Shown: positions 11,778 through 23,400 of the stretch, piece by piece
How the letters are laid out: each line of letters opens with the position of its first letter
How positions within the stretch are numbered: the stretch's first letter is position 1
Assembly: GCF_029784155.1 (NCBI RefSeq)
Contig: NC_073692.1
Span: forward strand, 333,021,920-333,085,919
From: Uranotaenia lowii
Taxonomy: Eukaryota > Arthropoda > Insecta > Diptera > Culicidae
DNA length: 64,000 nt
Reading direction: 5' to 3'
The notes under the pieces: model-generated
Databases searched by the model: none
Seen by the model: only the letters and a program-made list of their open reading frames with translations
What the model was told of the DNA's origin: nothing
Translations under genes and position numbers: made by a program

Positions 11778-12475
11778 GGGGGGTTTATGTTTATTTTCTT
11801 ATTGTAAAACATTTCAAGAATGGTGTGTCAAATTTTCAAGTCAATTGAAGCAAAACTGTAGAAGTTATAGGCCTTTATCTCCTCCTATCTAATACTGCAA
11901 GAAAGCAAGAGCAGAAACTTCAAACGCGTTTTTCTCGAAAGCACATTTTTAAAGTCTGTGGACATCGTCATTTGAAAACTACTTATCCGATTCTTTTCAA
12001 ATTTGGAACATATTTTCTACATATAAAATACCAGACCCCAACGTTTTTATTTTTTATTTTTTTTTACTTTGGGGAGGTTTTACAGATAAAAAATGGCGGA
12101 TTTTTTCGTGAAAAATCGTAGTTTTTACTTCAAACAGCCACAAAAATTTCATAAAAATATTTTTAAGTTAAATAAAAACGTTGGGGTCCAGAAAAACATC
12201 TATTAAAAATATTTTGCTCTGATTTTTTGACTTCAGATGATTCTGTGCTGAGATACAGTGTCCACCGCAAATCATGTTTTCTAAAATGCATCCTCGAAAG
12301 TGCTCCGTCACCGGCTCATTTTTCAATATTTTTCTACGAAAAAAATTACTAAATGTTCTTTTAACAATGCTTTGTATAATGCAAAAAATTTGAATACATT
12401 TGTTTGAACGATAGCTCTAGAAAAAAATCGTGAAAATGGTGTTTTTTTTTATACCCGTTAGACCCTACTCCCCCC
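11778..12475 (-). mobile_element. TTAA-flanked MITE family T, copy 1
   Basis: Flanked by TTAA at 11774-11777 and 12476-12479. The right end is the inverse of GGGGGGAGTAGGGTCTAACG; the left end keeps only the GGGGGG start. It is related along its length, in opposite orientation, to the copy at 28835-29557. No transposase. The TTAA target suggests a piggyBac-type mobiliser. Confidence 0.78.
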
Positions 12476-12869
12476 TTAAAAAACTAGAAATAGGAAGCTT
12501 TGAAGCGCGTTTTCTCAAAAACAGCTTTGATGCACGTATAAAACTTTAGCTCTCAGGGCCTTATAAAATGACACTTGTATTGGTGATTTGCAGCTCGGAA
12601 CGACACTTAGAGGGCCCTGCGATCAAAATGATGATGTTAAAGATCCAAGTGTCAAAACGCGTAGTGTTTAGAAAAACATTGGAAAAAATTAAAAAAAAAA
12701 AACTTGTGTTTAATATGATTTAAAGATGAAGGAATTGGAGAATATGGTAAGAAAAAACGAATTCCGTAATTACTCATACTTTTTTATGTCAAGCTTGTGT
12801 TCAATTTGAGCTTATTTCAGTTCCCGAAAAAAACATTCTGCTTCAATAACCAAACGAAAAATAATCGAA

Positions 12870-13236
12870 TCAGTTGTCAAGGTGTGGCTTCGAAACTAAC
12901 AGAAGCTGGTCAAGCAAACGGATGAAATATCAATTCAAAAATAATGTGGATGAGAACGTTACACCAAAACGAAATTCAATTTCAATCTCACTAGAAGACG
13001 TTCAACCTGTTTATTCGAAACATTTGATTGGGTACCCAAGATCAAGAACCCGGTTTTATTCAACTTTTTGGATGCAGTTAAACTCGATAAAACTGCCAAA
13101 GCTTGCCGGCAAATTTGTAGAGCATTTCAGCAGCTGGATTGCATCAAATCTATCACTCCTAAACGGACAAACGAAAAACGTGAACTGTTCTATGTCCCCT
13201 GGAATTAACGTGAACAAGCGAAATAAAAGGAATTGA
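12870..13236 (+). pseudogene. Unidentified coding-like fragment
   Basis: Two overlapping frames look protein-like. One is open from 12874 to 13236. The other, open from 12954 to the stop at 13206-13208, has a more natural composition, ending with segments such as FNFLDAVKLDKTAKACRQIC and NEKRELFYVPWN. The family was not recognised. Likely a decayed transposase or captured gene fragment. No splice sites or neighbours help. Confidence 0.3.
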
Positions 13237-13689
13237 CTTTGATACAGAACTTCAGTAAAGAAATATTTTACATTAAAATTAACAAAAATTTAAAACACAC
13301 CCAAATGTTTCTTCAAATACTTAGTTGCCCCACAACATTCATGAGAATACGGAATTCGCTAGTTTAATCTTACTTATCAGTTGACCACACGTTGTTCCAC
13401 ACTTCAAGACGACCTCTTTAAGAATCGTTGTTACAAATCCCAAATTAAATTAGACAGATAAATTGTTAAAAGTTTTTTTTCTTTAATCCAAAAATCATTG
13501 AAACCATTCAAATAATGATTTTCTTACCCAATAGAACTATTGTTATTGTCCAGTTTCCGCAGGAAAATTAGTTTTGAGAACAATTTGTATTCACTGCCGT
13601 GTTGGAAAACAGCTATCATCACCTTTTTGTTAGTTCTGTTAGTGAAATCCAGTTGGCGCTGCATGTCAAAAAGTTTAGCTGCAAAACGC

Positions 13690-14640
13690 CAATAGTATAC
13701 TAAATATGTAAGGTGAATTCACTAGATTCACTTAGTCCACTAGAATCCACTAGAATCCACTACACGGTTGTTTGTTTATGATTCAACCACCGGTGAAAAA
13801 AACGGATTGGCTTTGAGTGCGCAGAATTTTAAGGCTGTTTATTATGATAGTTTGTAAAAGATTCGACCACCGGTAAAAAGACGGATTGGCTAAGGGAACA
13901 CCGGTTTTTAAGGCTGCTGCTACGATTGTTTATATTACGGCTCTGGTAAATAAATATAGTGACAGAAAAAGTACAGATTGGGAAAGCTGTTGCTAAGAAT
14001 ATTTTAGAATAGTTCCAGCTCTGATAAAAAAACAGAGCGACAGGAAAAGCACAGATTCACGGAGAAAAGAAACGACCTTTGATTCCATTATTTTAGCTTG
14101 TTATACTAATCATCAAAAGGTAGTTAATTTTTTCGCAAGTAACTATCAAAACTATAAACTCAACTATAAACTCAACTACAAAAGAAGAAGAAATTCAAGT
14201 TAAATATGCACCCGCAAATTGTAACAAATTAATAGATTTAAATCTTACGTTGCAAGAATAAACAAATCTACAAATCTACAAATCTACAAACTGCTGATTG
14301 ACCTTAGCAATCAACTATGAATACGATAAATTCAACTGTAATAGTATAATTGATTCAAATGTAAACATGATAGATTCAACTACAATTGTATGGTTGATTT
14401 TAGACATTCAACTATGAATATAATAAATTCAACTATACATTTCTGGTTGTGCTCTCACATTTGAATATAAATATTATGGATTCAACTATAACTTTATGAT
14501 TGTTTCAAGTTTAAATATGATTGAATTCAAGCATTGAACTATAAATATTATTGATTCTTCTTTAAACTGCTAATAGACCTTATGCAATTAACTATCAACA
14601 TATTAAATTCAAGCATAGTGGTATGATTAATCTATCTATA
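13690..14640 (+). repeat. Old AT-rich repeat, left part
   Basis: Begins with short direct repeats (CACTAGAATC-type) and phrases such as GATTCAACCACCGGT and GGCTGTTGCTAAGAATGTT, the latter recurring at 19736-19840. It grades into degenerate repeats of ATTCAACTATAAATAT. The Helitrons at 14641-17827 are inserted into it. The class of the host repeat is unknown. Confidence 0.5.
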
Positions 14641-15945
14641 TCTATATATATAAAAAGCAATTTCTGTATGTTTGTTTGTTTGTTTGTTTGTTTGTTTGTT
14701 TGTTTGTTTGTCCTCTATAGACTCAGCCGTCTTAAGAGCTAGAGGTCTGAAATTTGGCATGGATGCTCATTAGGACCAAGAAGGATGAAAAATGTTTTTA
14801 GATTTTCGGATGACCCCTTCTGAAGGGGGTCGTCCATAGAAGACAAATATTGTTTTCGCGATATTGACGTTATTTTTTGTCGGATCGTGTTGAAAATTTG
14901 CACATGAGTGTTTTGAAAGACGAGAAATTGATTTCAGATGTCAGATTATGTGTAAGGGATCGTCCAAAGGGGTCGTCCATATTAACTGTTCGCTGTTTTT
15001 GCGATATTGACGTTATTATACATCGTATTTAAATGAAAATTGGTACGCGATAGTTTTGAGTGACGTGCAATCGATTTGAGGTATCTAATTCAATGTAAGG
15101 GGCCGGCGAAAGGGGTCGTCCATATTAAATTTTCAGTATCTTAGTGATATTGACGTTTTTATACATCGGATTGGGATGAAAATTTGCACTTAGGAGTTAT
15201 TGGGGACAAAAAACTGATTTTACTTATCCAAACTAAAATCAGGGGTCGACCAAAGGGGTCGTCCATATTAACAATTCACTGTTGATGCGATATTGTCGTT
15301 ATTATACATCGTATTCAGATGAAAATTGGTACACGAGAGTTTTGAGAGACGAGTAATGGATTTCAGGTATTAAATTCAGTGTACGGGGCCGGCAAAGGGG
15401 GTCGTCCATATTAACCCTTCAATATTTTTGCTATATCGTTGATATTATACATCGGATTGGGATGAAAATTTGCACAATTTTCAGGGACAGGCAATCGATT
15501 TCAAATGTCAAATATTTTTCCAGGGGTCGACGAAAGGGGTCGTCCATATAGATTAATTGTTCACGGTTTTTTGCAATATTGACGTTATTATGCAACAGAT
15601 TGCTTTGAAAATTGGCACACGGGAGTTTTGAGGGAAGGGCAATCGATTTTAGATATCAAATAAGAAGCCACCGAAAAGGGTTTAACTTTTTGGCAATAAT
15701 TGCGTTGTTATGTAACGATTGAGTCTAAATTTATACACGGTTTTTATTGGCACGGTCAATTGATTCCTGATTTCAAATTTAGTAGCAGACGACAGACAAA
15801 ATGATCGTCCAATATTTTTGCAATTATTACTTAACAGTGAATTCAAAAGTGCATTTGGAAAATGCTTGGCAATTGACTTTCATGCAAACTGTTCATGACA
15901 TATTCCAAGTTACAAGCGAAACGGAGTTCGTATGGGATCAGCTAG
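14641..15945 (+). mobile_element. Non-autonomous Helitron 1
   Basis: Begins TCTATATATATAAAAAGC after a host A and ends ATCAGCTAG before a T. This is the TC...CTRR structure and A/T target of Helitrons. A (GTTT)n tract lies at about 14667-14711. The body is a degenerate tandem array with a 143-bp period: the anchor TGAAAAT falls at 14891, 15034, 15177, 15320, 15463 and 15606. No Rep/helicase gene. It abuts Helitron 2 directly. Confidence 0.8.
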
Positions 15946-17827
15946 TCTATATATATAAAAAGCAATTATCTGTATGTTTGTTTGTTTGTTTGTTTGTTTG
16001 TTTGTTTGTTTGTTTGTTTGTTTGTTTGTTTGTTTGTTTGTCCTCTATAGACTCAGCCGTCTTAAGAGCTAGAGGTCTGAAATTTGGCATGGATACCCAT
16101 TAGGACCAGGAAAGATGAAAAATGTTTTCAGATTTTTGGATGACCCCTTCTGAAAGGGGTCGTCCATACAAGACAAATAATGTTTTCGCGATATTGACGT
16201 TATTTTTCGTCCGATTGTGTTGAAAATTTGCACATGAGATTTTTAAAAGACGGATTGTGATGAAAATTTGCACATGAGTGTTTTGAGAGACGAGCAATCG
16301 ATTACAGTTATCAAATTTAGGGTTAAGGGTCGGCAAAAGGGGTCGTCCATATCAAATGATTAATGTTTTTGCGATATTGGCTTTATTTTACATTGGATTG
16401 TGATGAAAATTTGCACATGAGTGTTTTGAGAGACGAGCAATCAATTACAGTTATCAAATTTTGGGTCAGGGGTCGGCCAAAGGGGTCGTCTATATTCTCT
16501 GATTAATGTATTTGCGATATTGGCGTTATTTCACACCAGATTGTGATGAAAATTTGCACATGAGTGTTTTGAGAGACGAACAATCGATTACAGTTATCAA
16601 ATTTAGGGTCAAAGGTGGGCAAAAGGGGTTGCCAATATTCACTGATTAATGGTTTTGCGATATTGGCGTTATTGTACATCGGATTGTGATGAAAATTTGC
16701 ACATGAGTGTTTTGAGAGACGAGCAATCGATTACAGTTATCAAATTTAGGGTTAGGGGTCGGCCAAAGGGGTCGTCCATATTCACTGATTAATTTTTTTG
16801 CGATATTGACGTTATTATAGACCGGATTGTGATGAAAATTAGCCCATGAGTGTTTTGAGGAACGAGCAATCGATTTCAAGTTTTGAATGTGGATCAGAAG
16901 TCAGCTGAAGGAGTCGTCCATACCCAACTTTAATGATTTTGCGATTTTGACGTTATTCTTGGATTGGATTGGATTGAGATGAAAATTTCCGCATAGGAGT
17001 TTTGAGGGACGCTTCCAGGTTTCAAATCATAACTCAGGGGTCAGGGGTTATTATCTGTTCACTGTTTTAACGATATTCTCTTGATTGAGCATAGAATTGT
17101 AATGAAAATTGACACATGGGAGTTTAACAGAAAAGATAATTGATTTCAGATGTCAAGTTTTGAATCGTGGTCAAAAAAAGGCCGTACATGTCAGTTGCTC
17201 ACTGTTTTCGCGATATTGTCGTGATCATGCATCGGATTGAGATGAAAATGTTCAGATGAGGGTTTTAAACTATGAGCAATTGACTCCAGGTAGCATGTTC
17301 CGTGTCAAGGGTCGGCGAAAGGGGCGTCTATATTCACTGATCACTGTTTTCAAGTTCCTGACGTAATTTTACATATATGTAATTTGAAAAGAAAAAATGG
17401 CACAAGGGAGTTTTGAGGAGCGTCAAATTGGTTTCAATTATCGAATTTCGGGTCATGGGACAGAAAAAGGGGGTTTCATTGAAAGTTCATTGTTTTGTGC
17501 AATAATTTTGTTGGAGGCAGTTAATTGATACCAATTTAAGTGTGAAGGTCAAGCAAAAGAGTCGTGCACACAAACAAATAGTACATGTTTCTGCCATAAT
17601 GTCTAGATTTTGCAACTGATCGAGAAGAAAACACTCTCACATAAATTTTAATAAAAAGCCAATCAACCGTTTAATTTGAATTTCAAGTAAAAGTAATAGT
17701 AGCGACTTTAAGCACCGTTGAATTTTTTCCCCAAAATTGTCGAAAGAATGTTTCGAATACATTTTCTAAACTCATTTTTACGTACCAATGATTTAAAGTG
17801 AAACGAAGTTCGTACGGGATCCGCTAG
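15946..17827 (+). mobile_element. Non-autonomous Helitron 2
   Basis: Begins TCTATATATATAAAAAGC immediately after the CTAG of Helitron 1 and ends GGGATCCGCTAG before a host T. The (GTTT)n tract is at about 15975-16040. A tandem array with a 143-bp period is clear at 16261, 16404, 16547, 16690 and 16833 (anchor TGAAAAT). It becomes irregular (147, 123, 140) towards the 3' end. No coding gene. Short open frames over the GTTT tract are chance. Confidence 0.82.
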
Positions 17828-18917
17828 TTTAACTATAAATATAATCAATTCAACAGCAATGTATAATTGATTTAGACGTTCAACTCTGAATATCATAAAT
17901 TTTATTATACATTATTGATTGCCATCCACAAGAAACCGACCAGGAGGAAACCTTATTGTTGTGTGTGTTCTGACAGAGGTTGTAGTAATGCTTTGTGGTT
18001 TATCTATAGGTGGGGACAACCAAAACTTTAGTATTAGTTCCTTGTATCCATACAGTTGTTTAGGAACGACTGTGACGTTACGCAACGCCATCACGGAGTC
18101 AAGTGTTAAGCGCCCAAATGTAGCCATGGAATCTTTTTAGGAGGAATGTTTTTGACGCAAATAAACTTGTTTATTATTCAGCACGAAAAACGTCGCTGTG
18201 CTGCGCGTCAGAAAGAAAAAGCGTAAATGAAAGGGTGCTTTGATTGAGATTTATGAAATTACATAGAACATTGTATGCCGTCGGCGAATGGCGACTTCAG
18301 CGTCGAGACGTTCATGAACGTTTGTGAAGTAGCAATCAAAACATTGAAAAAAAAACTGATTCTCACACTCGTGCAAGGGGAACTCTTGTCCACACCTATA
18401 GATAAACCACATAGGTTTCATTCTTGTTTAAAGGTTAGGGCTGAGGCCTTTTGGTAAATTAGTGCTCTAAAGAACTGTCAGTATATCCTAATGGAGAAAC
18501 CCAAAACCGACGTGGCCCTTCATCTCAGCTAAAGGATCGAAAAGCTGACTTTTAACTATCCGGAAAAAGCCATCATGAGTATTTACCATAAAAATATTGT
18601 TAAGAGTGCAGCTCTCCCACCGAAAAATCAGTTGATCCTACAATATCAATAGTTGAACTCAATAAATCAATCATAAAAATATAATAAAATCTATCATATT
18701 TATAGTTGAATCAACTATACTAGAATAGTTGAATCAACTATACTAGTATAGTTGAATCAACTATACCAGTATAGCTGAATCTACTATACCAGTATAGTTG
18801 AATCTACTATACTTATTGTTGTATGCAGAAAATCCACCATAGGACTAAAGTTGAATCTATTATATTTATGATTGAGTGCGTAAAACCAATCATACACATA
18901 TAGTTGAATCTATTATA
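17828..18917 (+). repeat. Old AT-rich repeat, right part, with an unidentified GC-richer insert
   Basis: Continuation of the host repeat of the Helitrons (AACTATAAATATAATC and similar). Between about 17915 and 18450 lies more GC-rich sequence of another origin. It contains AATAAA near 18160 and a 20-bp inverted repeat (17994-18016 against 18388-18411, core CCTATAGATAAACCAC). It could be a decayed solo LTR, but no ends were established. Short frames inside have no recognisable domain. Confidence 0.4.
18706..18815 (+). repeat. Palindromic minisatellite
   Basis: About four tandem units of roughly 28 bp built on TATAGTTGAATCAACTATAC, each unit itself a dyad. It sits within the old AT-rich repeat. 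Confidence 0.8.
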
Positions 18918-19634
18918 AACTCAGAGGAAATCTTATTATAAATTCCATAAGATACACCTTATGAACCACTTTTTTGCGTCCAAACTAATTTTTCATAAGA
19001 GTCTTATGAAATTCTTTCAATTTTCATACGATGTTCTTATGAAAAATAGAAGAAACGGCATTGTGAAAAAATGATGAACACATTCATTCATAGCATCAGT
19101 TTTCTTTTCATCATCTAACAGTACGAAGCAATCGCCAGTTCATAGTTATTATAGTTTTCCTTCAATGTTAAACGTTATTGTTATCTCCGGAATGGTAAGT
19201 TAGATTTGATGTTTTTGGTGTGAACGTTGAATAAATATATTAGTAAACTAAAATACATTATTTGTTTACTTTTCAGCAAGCTGATCGGCAAAAAACGAAA
19301 GGTCGAAGATTAAGATGCGGCAAAAAAAACTTTGATGGAGCCGTCTGTTGATGCGCTGCTGATGGTGACCATGAAGGATTTAATTTTAAACAAATTTGGC
19401 AAACAATAAAGTGAATGTTTTCAGCATGAAATATCAAGAATTTTTCTTATAAGAAAGTGATTTACTGTTTCCATAAGAATCTCTTATGAAAAGCAACAAC
19501 CTTTCATTGAAGTAGGCGTTCATCTTGAGAATTCATTCGCGTCATAAGACAATCTTATGAATTTCATTAATTTTTCTTATGGCGCCACTTCATAAGAGAA
19601 TCTTATGGCATACATAATAGTATTTTTCTGAGTG
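18918..19634. mobile_element. MITE with about 45-bp inverted ends and a spliced gene-like core
   Basis: The ends are inverted: AACTCAGAGGAAATCTTATT at the left and the inverse CACTCAGAAAAATACTATTA at the right, each with a TA outside. The palindromic motif TTCATAAGA...TCTTATGAA recurs about seven times towards both ends. The centre (about 19120-19410) differs in composition and looks like a small two-exon gene. No transposase. Confidence 0.65.
19165..19352 (+). pseudogene. Possible two-exon mini-gene inside the MITE
   Basis: An ATG at 19165 starts 10 codons ending at a consensus donor GTAAGT (19195-19200). A pyrimidine-rich acceptor ends TTTTCAG at 19276, giving an 82-bp intron. In this frame the product is 34 residues and ends at TGA (19350-19352). 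A second frame of exon 2 also looks protein-like (basic KKRKVED, an internal TAA, then LMEPSVDALLMVTMKDLIL) and ends before an AATAAA near 19407. It may be a captured host 3' exon. Not identified. Confidence 0.35.
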
Positions 19635-20131
19635 TACATACAGTTGAAAGTTTCATATTTACAGTTGGTCGAGAATTATTCAGAAATATGATTGAATATA
19701 AGTTGAAAATTGTTGAAATATTTTTCCGTTTTGGGAAGGCTGTTGCTAAGAATGTTTCTTTGATTGTTCTGGCTCTGGTAAACAAGATCAGAGATGGGAG
19801 AGGCTGTTGCTAAGACTGTTTTTGGATTGTTTTTGGCAGGAAAAGTACAGATTCGAAAAGTTTCAGCTGAAAATGAGTAAAGATAGTTAGGATACTAAGA
19901 ATGGAATTTAGAATCGAGATGAAGTTTATGTGGAAAATTTAAATTCTGTTTTAGCGATAAAAAAATCGAAAAATTAAAAAGTTTTTCTTGAGAATAGCGG
20001 TGAAAAGGACTGTAGGGATGTGATGAAGGATATGTAGAAGATAAATAAAGCTTTTAAATAAATAAAATAACATTAAATGTTGAATTCGGCAACACTGATG
20101 TTAAATGATATAAAATAAATTTCTATGCAAC
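19635..20131 (+). repeat. Continuation of the old AT-rich repeat
   Basis: Repeats GGCTGTTGCTAAGAATG and GGAAAAGTACAGATTC phrases seen at 13900-14060, so it appears to be the right end of the same old repeat. No gene. Confidence 0.5.
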
Positions 20132-20152
20132 GTTTTATATTTTTGGCTGGTT

Positions 20153-20428
20153 TTGGCTGGTAAACGGTGGATAATGTGCAACACGAGACCCCATAGTGGT
20201 CATATCACCTCTTATTCACAACTCCTATCTCTACCTCCCCGCGGTGCCGGCTGGGGTGCGAGTAACCTAAGCGGAGATCGGGTACCCAACCCCGGTGGAT
20301 GCTTTGGTCGCATGCAGACTGAGAAGGTGGCCGCACGCGTCTGTTCCCCAGGTCAGGGGCGGCGTGCAACAACAACCGAGCGTCTGTTCTCCAGGTCAGG
20401 GGCGGCTCAAACAGCGTCTGTCTTGTAG
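20153..20428 (+). other. GC-rich 5' region of the LINE with a short upstream frame
   Basis: A 91-codon open frame without a known domain covers the 5' region. A phrase GCGTCTGTTC-CCAGGTCAGG is repeated at about 20337 and 20381. GC-rich segments such as CCGCGGTGCCGGCTGGGG followed by CCTAAGCGG could fold. An HDV-like self-cleaving ribozyme, known at the 5' ends of some RTE elements, is possible but not shown. Confidence 0.3.
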
Positions 20429-20448
20429 CAAGCGGCTGAATTTATGAA

Positions 20449-23400
20449 ATGCGGCTTCCGCCAGCTAAGTCCAAGATGGCAGCCCCATCGCGGGATAGGG
20501 ACTTTAGGCTAACAACCTACTGCTCCCGATTTAAAATTGTTACGGAATCCGAAAGAAATGACCGACCTGGAACTTTGGCGACGACTTTTAGCATGAAAAC
20601 ACGGACACGAATTGGAACTTGGAATGTTTTAACCCTTGCCCAACAAGGCAAACTGGAACAACTTGCTAGAGAGGCTAGCCGCCTCAAGCTTGAAATTCTG
20701 GGACTGAGCGAAGTCCGTTGGCCTAATACTGGAGAACACAAGACACAATCCGGGCAAGTCCTGCTTTACTCTGGCATACGAGGAGAACATGCTACTCGGG
20801 AACGAGGAGTTGGTTTCCTGTTAAGCCCGCAGGCCTACGCGGCCCTCATTAGATGGGAACCTATAAACGAAAGAATAATCGTAGCCAGATTTAGAACACG
20901 GGTTAGAAACCTTACAATGGTCCAGTGTTATGCGCCAACTGACGTTGCCGACTTGCAGGAGAAAGAGCAGTTTTACAGTCAACTGAACAGCGTGGTTCAG
21001 AGAATTCCGAAGGGTGACATTCAAATCCATTTGGGCGACTTCAACGCAAAAATTGGCTCCGACAATCAGGACCTTGAGCGCATCATGGGGCGCCATGGCC
21101 TAGGACAGATGAGCGAAAACGGAGAGCTGTTTGTAGAATTTTGTGGCAACAACAACATGGTGATCGGTGGATCGCTCTTCCCCCATCGACCAGCACATAA
21201 GGTCACTTGGGTATCCCGAGATGGCCGAACAGAAAATCAAATTGACCACATCTGCATCAGCCGAAAATGGAGAAGGAGCCTTCTTGATGTCCGCAACAAG
21301 CGAAGCGCAGACATTGCATCTGACCATCACCTCGTCCTTGGCGAGATACGACTGAGAGTTGCACGTGTCCAACGGCGCGAGGAGAAAGTCGGGTGTCGAT
21401 ACGACGTCCGCCGGTTGGAGAATCCAGAGGTGAAAAGGGCATACGTTGAACAGCTAGAATCCCGAACCTCGGAGCTGCCGACAGACGGAACAGTCGAAGA
21501 ACAGTGGTGTGGAATCAAGAATGCCTTTATCACGACGAGCCATGGTACTCTCGGTAAAGTTTGTGGAAGAAGAAGTGAATGGATGTCGGATGAAACTTGG
21601 AGGATGGTCGATGATCGGAGAAAGGCGAAAGTCGGAATTGAGCAGGCATGTACCGGGTCAGCCAAAGCAGCCGCCCGCTTACGATATGCGGAGCTGGAAA
21701 AGGCAGTTAAACGAGCTTGTAGACGAGACAAGAGAGCCTGGACAAACTCCCTAGCCGAAGAGGGAGAAAGAGCCGCCGCCAATGGAGATATCCGATTACT
21801 TTATGACATCTCTCGCCGCCTCAGTGGTGCAAGGACTAATGCAAGAATGCCGCTAAAAGACCGAGCAGGTCAGTTATTGACCGATCGAACAGATCAGCTC
21901 AAACGATGGACTGAGCACTTCGAACAACTCTTCCGAGTCACGAATAGCGATGGCCAACAGAATCTGCAGCTCGAAGCGCCAACAGTAAGTCGCATAAATG
22001 GCGTCAACTCGGAAGCGCCTTCGCTGGCTGAAATAGAAGCGGCAATCAAAAACATGAAATCCAACAAAGCACCTGGGATCGATTGCATCCCTGCTGAAAT
22101 GCTGAAAGCCGACCCTGCCCTATCAGCACAAATGTTGCACCGTCTTTTCGCTGACATCTGGGATACTGCAACATTCCCGGCCGACTGGATGCAGGGTATC
22201 CTCGTAAAGGTCCCGAAGAAAGGAGACCTGACAGAGTGCGGTAACTGGCGAGGCATAACGTTGATCTGTACAACCCTCAAAGTACTCTGCAAAGTGATTC
22301 TGAACAGGATCCAGGAGAAAATAGACGCTACACTCCGACGGCAACAAGCTGGATTCCGATCTCGACGATCATGTGTGGACCACATCACTACGCTACGAAT
22401 CATACTGGAACAAATCAACGAACTCCAGGACTCTCTTCTGCTGGTGTTCGTTGATTTCGAAAAAGCATTTGACCGACTGAACCACGAAAACATCTGGGCG
22501 GCACTAAGGCGACGAGGGGTCCCAGAGAAACTAGTCCATCTCATCGAAGCACAGTATGAGGCATTTTCGTGCAAGGTCTTGCACGACGGTGTCTTGTCCG
22601 AACCAATCCCGGTAACTGCTGGAGTGAGACAAGGATGTATTTTATCACCGCTACTTTTTCTAATCGTAATGGATGAGATTCTGATTGGATCGATTGACTG
22701 TGCACCGAACCGAGGATTGCCGTGGAATCCTTCAACAATGGAGCAACTGAACGACCTTGACCTGGCTGACGATATTGTTTTGCTCGCCCAAACACAACCA
22801 GATATGCAGAGCAAACTCGACGACCTCACCGAAAGTTCCAAGGCAGCTGGTCTCAAAGTCAATGTCGGAAAGACCAAGTCGATGGAGATCAACACAGGAA
22901 ATCCCTCCAGTTTCATGGTAGCTGGGCAACAAGTTGAGAAAGTGGAATGCTTCCAGTATCTTGGTAGCCAGATTACGCCTGATGGTGGTACCAGAAAAGA
23001 CATCGAAACACGGATCAGAAAGGCCCGATTTGCGTTTGCGAGTCTCCGAAACATCTGGCGCTCACGCCAGATCTCTCTACGAACAAAAATCCGAATCTTC
23101 AACTCAAACGTCAAATCCGTATTGCTGTACGGGTGCGAAACTTGGTGCACATATGCGGTAACGACGCGAAAACTGCAAGTATTTGTAAACCGCTGCCTGC
23201 GGAATATCATCCGCGCTTGGTGGCCTGGCAACTGGATCTCGAATGAGGAACTACATCGCCGGTGTCATCAAAAGGCGCTAGAAATCGAGATTCGGGAACG
23301 TAAGTGGAGATGGATTGGGCACACGCTGCGAAGAGATGAAAACGAGATTTGCAGAGAGGCGCTAGATTGGAATCCAGAAGGTCATCGAAGAAGAGGCAGA

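Noticed and set aside
16000..16103. Protein with a (VCLF)n repeat
   Set aside because: It is the translated GTTT microsatellite of Helitron 2.
14891..16900. CRISPR array
   Set aside because: Regular spacing, but the whole 143-bp unit is repeated, with no unique spacers, and the genome is eukaryotic.
21894..23231. 445-codon minus-strand gene
   Set aside because: Shadow of the LINE ORF in another frame.
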